From Stenotrophomonas africana (lineage in GTDB: Bacteria > Pseudomonadota > Gammaproteobacteria > Xanthomonadales > Xanthomonadaceae): a stretch of 64,000 nt of DNA. The position numbers were made by a program, and so were the translations under genes. Below are positions 1-5,170 of this stretch, piece after piece. The stretch's first letter is position 1. Each line of letters opens with the position of its first letter. The stretch covers positions 434,001-498,000 of the forward strand of contig NZ_JABEME010000001.1 of the NCBI RefSeq assembly GCF_013004645.1, in the 5' to 3' direction. The notes under the pieces are model-generated. The model was not told the origin of the DNA, made no database searches, and saw only the letters and a list, made by a program, of their open reading frames with translations.

Positions 1-626
1 TCGACTTCAAGAAGCGCGATCGCGCGTTGTACCAGCCCCCGGCGGGCCGGTTCGTGACGGTGGACGTGCCGCCCCTGCCCTACCTGATGGTCGACGGTCG
101 CGGCGATCCGAATACCGCCCCCGCGTATGTGCAGGCGGTGCAGTGGCTGTACTCGGTGAGCTATGCACTGAAGTTCGCGCTGAAGGCCGGGGGCCAGGAC
201 TACGTGGTGCCACCGCTGGAAGCGCTTTGGACCGCCGAGGATCCGTCGAGCTTTGTGGCACGCTGCAAGGATGAGTGGAGGTGGACGGTGATGATCCGTA
301 CGCCGGACGGGATCAGTCCAGCACAGCTGGAGGCTGCCATCGCCAAGGCGGCGAAGAAACTGGGCGACGTTCCGGCCAGCTTTCGCCATGAAATTCTTGA
401 AGAGGGCCTCTGCCTGCAGACCCTGCATGTAGGCGCCTACGATGACGAGGGTCCGGCCCTGGCCCGTCTGCACGACGAACTGATGCCTTCTCTGGGATAC
501 ACCTTCGCCGGCCCCCATCACGAGATCTACCTGAGCGATCCGCGCAGGACCGACGCAGCGCGGTTGAAGACTGTGCTTCGGCAGCCGGTGCGGCCGATCG
601 GGCCTGATGAGGACTCGCACACGTGA
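1..626 (+). CDS. GyrI-like small-molecule-binding domain protein (5' partial)
   Basis: The reading frame is already open at base 3 (codons DFKKRDRALYQPP), so the true start lies upstream of the window and the visible 207 codons are the bulk of the protein. The sequence with 'FVTVDVPPLPYLMVDGRGDPN' spaced through it, then a 'RTPDGIS' segment and a C-terminal 'LQTLHVGAYDDEGPAL' stretch, matches the GyrI-like/SOUL-fold family related to SbmC and the effector domains of AraC/MerR regulators. No DNA-binding domain is visible, so it is a stand-alone ligand-binding protein; the ligand is unknown. It has no signal peptide in the visible part and is probably cytoplasmic. An upstream TTG at 27 is in frame but is an ordinary Leu codon, not the start. 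Confidence 0.75.
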   Translation, partial: DFKKRDRALYQPPAGRFVTVDVPPLPYLMVDGRGDPNTAPAYVQAVQWLYSVSYALKFALKAGGQDYVVPPLEALWTAEDPSSFVARCKDEWRWTVMIRTPDGISPAQLEAAIAKAAKKLGDVPASFRHEILEEGLCLQTLHVGAYDDEGPALARLHDELMPSLGYTFAGPHHEIYLSDPRRTDAARLKTVLRQPVRPIGPDEDSHT

Positions 627-639
627 CACAGGGAATGCC

Positions 640-975
640 ATGCGCCTGATCAACCGATTGCTGCACTGGACCACCCTGCCAGCCGGGCGCCGCCTGATGG
701 CCGTGCTGGGTGCCGCGCTGGTGATCGTGCTGGCCTGCAATCCGGCACTGTCGCCGTTGCTTCCGGTGGTGGACGCGCTGGGGCTGGACGTGCTGATGCT
801 GTTGCTGGGTGCGCAGGTGGTGGCGGTATTGCCTTGGGTGCAGGAGCGGGCCGCACGCGGGACCAAGGTGCTTGCACGCCTGCTGATCGGCGCATTGGTG
901 GGAGCAGCAGGTGGCTATCTCCGGCAGCTCGCGTGGTTGCTGGCATCGGATGCGGTGATCGCGGGACGTGAATGA
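640..975 (+). CDS. Small integral membrane protein of unknown function
   Basis: This 111-residue protein begins at ATG 640, 14 bases after the stop of the GyrI-like gene, and is probably co-transcribed with it. It has two or three hydrophobic segments (about residues 18-36, 40-65 and 78-95) joined by short basic loops, which fits an inner-membrane protein. The open frame extends upstream to 607, but that part overlaps the previous gene. I do not recognise a family. The gene is short and lacks a conserved motif, so the call rests on the open frame, its position and the coherent membrane-helix pattern. Confidence 0.55.
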   Translation: MRLINRLLHWTTLPAGRRLMAVLGAALVIVLACNPALSPLLPVVDALGLDVLMLLLGAQVVAVLPWVQERAARGTKVLARLLIGALVGAAGGYLRQLAWLLASDAVIAGRE

Positions 976-1093
976 AGGCGTGTTTCCATCGATGACGTTG
1001 CCGACCAACCATTTTCCTTGGGCAGAAACAGAAAGCCCCTGCAAGGGCCGGGGCGTACTGTTGATGGACCCGCTCGTCTTGCGTGGAGCGTGC

Positions 1094-1528
1094 CTAGAAC
1101 GCCGTCGGGCCGATTTGAATCACGCCATCATGGGCCAACGCGAGACGGATCTTGGTTCTGCCACCCGCCGTGACCATTTGGGAAATCTCGCGCCTGTGCG
1201 CCGATTCATCCCCCCACAAACAGAGACCTTTGCCCGCGAAACTTGCGCTTACAATGCGATTCCCGGCGGGAATGGACAGCGAGACGGACTCTCCCCGCTG
1301 CAGATGGGCTGCCAAGGTGCCGTCGATATACAGTGCAAGTGGGCACGCCCCACCAACCGCGCCGACGTCGCGCGTGACGATTAGCTGTCCGGAAGCACTG
1401 TCACCTGTCCCATGGAAGGCGAAAACCCGCTCGGCAGGCACCGGTTGCGCCTGTTCGGAGCTGATCTGGCGGGTTGCACAGCCGGCGAGAACGACGCACG
1501 CAATCAGACTCACCACGATCTTCTTCAT
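1094..1528 (-). CDS. Small predicted outer-membrane lipoprotein
   Basis: The 144-residue protein starts with a clear lipoprotein signal peptide: MKK, a hydrophobic stretch and the lipobox LAGC with the acylated Cys at residue 17. Ala at the +2 position predicts sorting to the outer membrane. The mature part is a beta-rich domain ('GESVSLSIPAGNRIVSASF', 'TKIRLALAHDG') that resembles small DUF2846-type lipoproteins, although I cannot assign the family firmly. Two Cys pairs (about residues 62 and 102) could form a disulphide in the periplasm. It is the last gene before the tRNA-Thr-bounded island, and its promoter region runs up to the truncated tRNA copy at 1679-1759. Function unknown. Confidence 0.7.
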   Translation of the reverse strand: MKKIVVSLIACVVLAGCATRQISSEQAQPVPAERVFAFHGTGDSASGQLIVTRDVGAVGGACPLALYIDGTLAAHLQRGESVSLSIPAGNRIVSASFAGKGLCLWGDESAHRREISQMVTAGGRTKIRLALAHDGVIQIGPTAF

Positions 1529-1678
1529 GACATCCCCTGTTGATTGAAACTGACTTGCTCAGTCCAGCGCCGCAAGCAATCCACCTCGGCAATGGTAATG
1601 ACCCCGACCGAGCAGGTACATGCCCGCAGTTCCATCGGACGCTGGCGCTGGCCCAGGGCCCGCGCCAGCACAGCCCAA
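1529..1678. other. Intergenic stretch next to the island repeat, no convincing gene
   Basis: This stretch lies between the lipoprotein start and the left copy of the tRNA-derived repeat. On the minus strand a 36-codon open frame (about 1525-1635) ends in an ATGA overlap with the lipoprotein start, but it has no clear ribosome-binding site or recognisable product. It could be the leftover end of a gene cut by the island or simply leader sequence. I see no other feature. Confidence 0.4.
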
Positions 1679-1759
1679 ACAAAAAAGCCCCGACCAAGGC
1701 CGGGGCTTTTCACTACAACTGGTGCCGGAAACAGGAGTCGAACCTGCGACCTACGCATT
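1679..1759 (-). repeat. Left direct repeat (att-like): truncated tRNA-Thr 3' half plus terminator
   Basis: This 81-bp segment matches 3902-3982 at all but two positions. On the minus strand it starts in the anticodon loop of tRNA-Thr, includes the variable and T arms, the acceptor 3' strand and the encoded CCA, and continues through the terminator hairpin that follows the intact gene. The two mismatches both fall in the terminator stem (A in place of G twice), so this stem is weaker. The 5' half of the tRNA is absent, so it cannot make a tRNA. It is best read as the distal attachment site of an element inserted at the tRNA gene. Confidence 0.85.
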
Positions 1760-1831
1760 GCCGATCGCCAGCGACTGCCAAGAGGCTGACTGGAATAAGG
1801 AGCTGTGCCCGGAAGAACAAAGCAATCTTGC

Positions 1832-2362
1832 TCATTCAATCGCGACGAAAGAGTATTCACCTGCAGGAAACTGCCAAAAAGCTGGAGCAACCTCGCCCGG
1901 CATGGTCAAGAGAAACGCTCCCGGCACGCCTAACGCCACGGCCGAGAAGGTCCGGCCATCGGCAAAATGCAAACAAATGCCGGAGTCAACGATCAGTCCG
2001 TCACCTTGCCAACGGACGATCTCGATGTGGACAACATCACACTCTTCCGGAAAATCCAGATTGCCCCATTCGCTTGTCGATTCAACAGCACCCCTCGACA
2101 GAACTTCGACGTTTATCGTCCCAAATTCATCCCATCCCTGAGCAGCGGTACTGGAAGATGTCAATTCAAGGGACATATCCGGATCAAAATCCAAAATCAT
2201 CTGCCAAGCCGACCTCGCTGTCTGCATTTTGGGAATTCTGCATGCAAGAAGCCGACGCCCTCGGAGCAAAGCAGCCAATCCATCCAGCTCCGAACCCTGC
2301 AGTTGCAGCGGCAAATAGCGTACCCCGTCGGAGAGCTGTTCAATCGTAGTGTAGGATTTCAT
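1832..2362 (-). CDS. Hypothetical protein, possible immunity protein 2 of the RHS module
   Basis: This 176-residue protein has no signal peptide and no membrane segment, so it is probably cytoplasmic. It is acidic and rich in aromatic residues and Gly-containing turns ('FDPDMSLELTSSS', 'GWDEFGTINVEVL'), which fits many immunity proteins, but I cannot name a family. Its ATG overlaps the stop of the 120-residue gene upstream by four bases (ATGA), so the two are translationally coupled. The position downstream of a variable RHS C-terminus suggests a second immunity or accessory protein. Codon use and GC are clearly less GC-biased than the core genes around the island, which indicates acquisition. 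Evidence for function is context only. Confidence 0.6.
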   Translation of the reverse strand: MKSYTTIEQLSDGVRYLPLQLQGSELDGLAALLRGRRLLACRIPKMQTARSAWQMILDFDPDMSLELTSSSTAAQGWDEFGTINVEVLSRGAVESTSEWGNLDFPEECDVVHIEIVRWQGDGLIVDSGICLHFADGRTFSAVALGVPGAFLLTMPGEVAPAFWQFPAGEYSFVAIE

Positions 2363-2721
2363 GTGGCATTGATCGCCGACAGAACGACTTCAATCCCAAC
2401 ATCTGCACATATCCTCAGCGCCTGCTGCCGCGCCTCCGCCGGGGAGAGTCGCCCAGCCATCCTCATCGCTTCAGCTGACAGCCCCGCATCGAACGAGATC
2501 TTGTTCACCACATCTTCCTGAACGCGGCGATGCAACTCGATAGCGGGGCCGAGCTTCATTTTGCTCTCGGGATGCAGCGCACTTGAAGCTTCATGTCCGT
2601 CCAGTGCTTCGTAGTAGTAGAAATTCGAGTATTTCTCAATGAAAATTTGGGCATCAACGGAACCCAACGCGAACTCTCTCACAAGCTTCGTCATCTCAAT
2701 GATCGCAGCCTCAGTTTCCAT
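2359..2721 (-). CDS. Small helical protein, candidate immunity protein 1 of the RHS module
   Basis: The 120-residue product is predicted mostly helical and acidic ('FALGSVDAQIFIEKYSNFYYYE'), the general appearance of colicin/CdiI-type immunity proteins, and has no secretion signal. It begins 18 bases after the RHS-core gene ends and overlaps the next gene by ATGA, so toxin-like gene and both small genes form one operon. The length, charge and position directly after a polymorphic C-terminus support an immunity role for the RHS tip. I do not see a diagnostic motif, so the assignment is an inference from architecture. The low GC of the gene agrees with horizontal transfer. Confidence 0.6.
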   Translation of the reverse strand: METEAAIIEMTKLVREFALGSVDAQIFIEKYSNFYYYEALDGHEASSALHPESKMKLGPAIELHRRVQEDVVNKISFDAGLSAEAMRMAGRLSPAEARQQALRICADVGIEVVLSAINAT

Positions 2722-2739
2722 AATTTACGTCACTCCAAC

Positions 2740-3693
2740 TCATTGTTTGATCGGAAGCCATGGGGTTCCGTCGGCATTGGTTACACCGGGAACATGACCA
2801 TGCGGTTGCTGCGCGCGGGGATCAGGATGAGTTGATGGCTTGTGCCCGCCATCTATTCGAACCCCAGTGGGTTGACCGTCAGGCCCTTTTGCCTGAACAA
2901 ATCGACCATCGGGTGATCCTTCAATTTTGCCACCCGGCGGGGTCGGAATCGCGTTCCCCTTCGAATCGACATAGATCGTGCCAGTTGCCTTCTGCTCTCC
3001 CGCGCTCGATTCACTTTTCGGAGACTGTTTATCTCTGGCAATTGACCCATCACCTTGCAGTGCAGGCAGTCTCGGTGTTTCCTCAGACTTCTGAAACAGG
3101 CCTTTTACTGCCCCGTCCAGCTTGTTACCGATATCCGTTCGCTGCTCGGCGGTCGTCGTTGCATAGTAGGTCACGCCAATAACGATCGGCACAACCACCA
3201 GCGGCGCAGCGAGTAAGGCATTCCGCCCATCCGGATCCGTGAACTTGTATGGATTGCCGTTCGCATACCGGTACCGATTGAACTGCTCAACCGGTTTCTG
3301 ATACGCCGTCACCGGATCCACCGACAGGAACACACCCAACTGCGGATCCATGTACCGCTGCTGCATGTAACTCAGTCCGGTCGCCGAGTCACTTACGTGC
3401 CCGGTATACCCCGGCCCATCCGTGACCTGGCCGCCTACCACGGCGCCGTACGGCTCGTAGTCATAGCGCTTGATCACGTTGCCATTGGCATCGCTCTCAG
3501 CTACGACCGAGCCCAAAGCGTCCGTGTGGATGTAGGTGACCGTCTCCTGGGCGATTGCGGCTGGCGACAAGCCAAAGCCGATCAGCAGCACGCAGCACAG
3601 CCAGGCGCCTGATGCCCCCAGCTTCCGAATTCGATCTTCAAATCCCCTCAAGCGGGTAAATACACCGCCTGCAACTCCCCCGAACCTGCGCAT
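2740..3693 (-). CDS. Short secreted RHS-core protein with variable C-terminal (toxin-like) tip
   Basis: Starting at ATG 3693 the product is about 317 residues. The N-terminus has a basic region followed by a hydrophobic segment ending in 'PAAIAQ', which looks like a Sec signal peptide. Then comes an RHS-associated core: 'YIHTDALGSVVAESD', 'RYDYEPYG', 'SYMQQRYMDPQLGVFLSVDP' and 'NRYRYANGNPYKFTDPDGRN'. After that hallmark the sequence changes to a short hydrophobic segment, a Lys/Ser-rich linker and a tip rich in Gly, Pro and His ('GGHKPSTHPDP', 'QPHGHVPGV'), typical of a polymorphic toxin C-terminus, perhaps a nuclease. Full RHS proteins exceed 1000 residues, so this is a mini or truncated module. 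ATG codons at 3738 and 3855 are alternative starts with poorer support. Confidence 0.75.
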   Translation of the reverse strand: MRRFGGVAGGVFTRLRGFEDRIRKLGASGAWLCCVLLIGFGLSPAAIAQETVTYIHTDALGSVVAESDANGNVIKRYDYEPYGAVVGGQVTDGPGYTGHVSDSATGLSYMQQRYMDPQLGVFLSVDPVTAYQKPVEQFNRYRYANGNPYKFTDPDGRNALLAAPLVVVPIVIGVTYYATTTAEQRTDIGNKLDGAVKGLFQKSEETPRLPALQGDGSIARDKQSPKSESSAGEQKATGTIYVDSKGNAIPTPPGGKIEGSPDGRFVQAKGPDGQPTGVRIDGGHKPSTHPDPRAQQPHGHVPGVTNADGTPWLPIKQ

Positions 3694-3901
3694 CCTTCCA
3701 ATCCCTGAAAGAGCCTTGGAGCAAGGCTGGATATTCATAGCACAGGAATGGGCGGCTGCGGCTGCCAGGTTAGGAACTGTGCGAGGAGCTAAGCGCCAAG
3801 GAAGCCGGAGGGGCGAGTAGACCGCGAGACTCGGAAATCCTGGGCTGCCAGCCATGGGCTAGCACTACTGGTTGCCGGCCAGCGGACGGCACTATCAGAG
3901 C

Positions 3902-3982
3902 ACAAAAAAGCCCCGGCCGAGGCCGGGGCTTTTCACTACAACTGGTGCCGGAAACAGGAGTCGAACCTGCGACCTACGCATT
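3902..3982 (-). repeat. Right direct repeat (att-like) within intact tRNA-Thr and its terminator
   Basis: This is the partner of 1679-1759: 79 of 81 bases agree. It covers the tRNA-Thr 3' half from the anticodon loop to the CCA and the terminator after it. The boundary in the anticodon loop, just after the sequence AATGCG on the minus strand, is where the two copies diverge, so strand exchange probably took place at or inside this block. Confidence 0.85.
3904..3933 (-). terminator. Rho-independent terminator of tRNA-Thr
   Basis: A perfect 13-bp stem (3906-3918 with 3921-3933) with a two-base loop is followed on the minus strand by a run of T residues (A run 3904-3909 on the plus strand). It lies ten bases after the encoded CCA. 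The copy in the left repeat carries two stem changes. Confidence 0.85.
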
Positions 3983-4018
3983 ACGAATGCGCCGCTCTAC
4001 CAACTGAGCTATTCCGGC
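3943..4018 (-). tRNA. tRNA-Thr (anticodon CGU)
   Basis: The 76-nt minus-strand sequence folds as a standard tRNA: acceptor stem GCCGGAA pairing with TTCCGGC, D-arm with AGCTCAGTTGGTAGAGC, anticodon loop TTCGTAA giving anticodon CGT, T-loop GGTTCGACTCC, and an encoded 3' CCA. The anticodon reads the Thr codon ACG. The gene is intact even though an island sits directly at its 3' side, as expected when the inserted element restores the tRNA 3' half. Confidence 0.95.
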
Positions 4019-4068
4019 GGAGCCCGCGATTTTACGGGCTGGGCGCCCCGGCGGTCAATCCATCCGGC

Positions 4069-5073
4069 TCAGCTCGCTTCTACCCGGTTGGCGCACACCC
4101 GCCCAGCCGCGAAATCCTGCAGGTTCCCCAGCGTGATCGCCGAGATCTCCTGCAGCGCCTCCACGGTGAAGAAGCCCTGGTGGCCGGTCACCAGCACGTT
4201 GGGGAAGGTCATCAGGCGCTGGAAGGCCTCGTCGTCGATGATCTCGCCGGACAGGTCCTGGAAGAACAGCGCGCTTTCCTGCTCGTACACGTCGATGGCC
4301 AGATGACCGAGCCGCCGCGACTTCAGCGCGCGGATCACCGCATGGGTATCGACCAGCCCGCCGCGCGAGGTGTTGACCAGCATCGCGCCCGGTTTCATCC
4401 GGGCCAGTGACGCATCATTGATCAAGTGGTGGGTCTCAGGCGTCAGCGGGCAATGCAGCGAGACGATGTCGGCGCGCGCCAGCAATTCATCCAGTCCGAC
4501 CCTATCGCCGATACCATCGAACGCCGGCGACGGGTAAGGGTCGTGCCCCAGCACGATGCAGCCCATGCCCCTGAAGATGCGTGCGGTGGCCAGGCCGATC
4601 TTGCCGGTACCCACAATGCCGACCGTGCGGCCATGCAGGGTGCGCCCAAGCAGGCCATCAAGCATGAAGTTGCCTTCGCGCACGCGGTTGTAGGCGCGAT
4701 GGGTCTGGCGGTTGAGGGTCATCACCAGCGCCAGCGCATGCTCAGCCACCGCCTCCGGCGAATAGGCCGGTACGCGTGCGACGAACAAGCCCAGCGCTTT
4801 CGCAACCGCCAGATCCACGTTGTTGAAACCCGCGCAGCGCAGCAGCACCGCCCGCACGCCCAGCGCATGCAGCGCGTGCAGCACCGGTGCATCCAGACGG
4901 TCGTTGACGAACACGCAGACCGCTGCGCAGTCCTGTGCCAGCGCAGCCGTGTGCACGTCCAGCGCCACATCGAAGTACACGAACGCAAAGCCGTCCCCAG
5001 CCGCATCGCGCTGGTTTGCCTCATCAAGGAAACGGCGGTCGTAGGGGCGGGCACTGAAGACGGCGATCTGCAT
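4069..5073 (-). CDS. ldhA: D-lactate dehydrogenase (D-2-hydroxyacid dehydrogenase)
   Basis: The 334-residue cytoplasmic enzyme would reduce pyruvate to D-lactate with NADH. The Rossmann motif GTGKIG is at residues 155-160, and the three catalytic residues of the family are in place: Arg in NTSRGG (237), Glu in DVYEQE (264) and His in VTGHQGF (298), at nearly the same numbers as in E. coli LdhA. 'VPAYSPEAVAEH' is also characteristic of the D-LDH subgroup. I chose ATG 5073 because MQIAVFSARPYD is the usual start; the open frame continues upstream to 5151 without family similarity. It stands alone on the minus strand; a close 2-hydroxyacid dehydrogenase of other specificity cannot be fully excluded. 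Confidence 0.9.
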   Translation of the reverse strand: MQIAVFSARPYDRRFLDEANQRDAAGDGFAFVYFDVALDVHTAALAQDCAAVCVFVNDRLDAPVLHALHALGVRAVLLRCAGFNNVDLAVAKALGLFVARVPAYSPEAVAEHALALVMTLNRQTHRAYNRVREGNFMLDGLLGRTLHGRTVGIVGTGKIGLATARIFRGMGCIVLGHDPYPSPAFDGIGDRVGLDELLARADIVSLHCPLTPETHHLINDASLARMKPGAMLVNTSRGGLVDTHAVIRALKSRRLGHLAIDVYEQESALFFQDLSGEIIDDEAFQRLMTFPNVLVTGHQGFFTVEALQEISAITLGNLQDFAAGRVCANRVEAS

Positions 5074-5131
5074 GGTTGGGCCTGGGTGGAATGCCCTGCC
5101 GACCATACCGCAGCAGCGCCCGCGTTGGGAT

Positions 5132-5161
5132 GGCACCGGCGATGCCATCATCGCCGGTGCC
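5132..5161. repeat. Perfect 13-bp stem-loop between ldhA and the autotransporter gene
   Basis: GGCACCGGCGATG and its complement are separated by a four-base loop. There is no T run on either side, so it may be a transcript-stabilising stem or a repeat-type hairpin rather than a classical terminator. It sits immediately after the autotransporter stop on the minus strand. Confidence 0.6.
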
Positions 5162-5170
5162 GGGTGCCAC

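Larger units (their letters stand above)
1760..3903. mobile_element. Small genomic island at tRNA-Thr carrying an RHS toxin-like module
   Basis: The island is the 2.1 kb between the two 81-bp repeats. It contains three same-strand genes: a short RHS-core protein and two small downstream genes. Base composition drops clearly in the two small genes, where AT-rich stretches contrast with the GC-rich flanks. No integrase or transposase is present, so this is either a remnant or an element moved by an enzyme encoded elsewhere. Insertion in the 3' half of a tRNA gene with a duplicated core is the classical signature of tyrosine-recombinase integration. The identity is an inference; the repeats and gene content are directly visible. 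Confidence 0.7.

Noticed and set aside
1525..1635. A 36-codon open frame overlapping the lipoprotein start
   Set aside because: No good ribosome site and no known product; the ATGA overlap with the lipoprotein start is suggestive but not enough to call a gene.
1679..1759. A second tRNA-Thr gene
   Set aside because: The 5' half, with the D-arm and acceptor 5' strand, is missing; the sequence left of the anticodon loop does not pair, so it cannot fold as a tRNA.
5132..5161. Stem-loop as terminator
   Set aside because: The stem is perfect but there is no T run on either strand, so I list it only as a hairpin.
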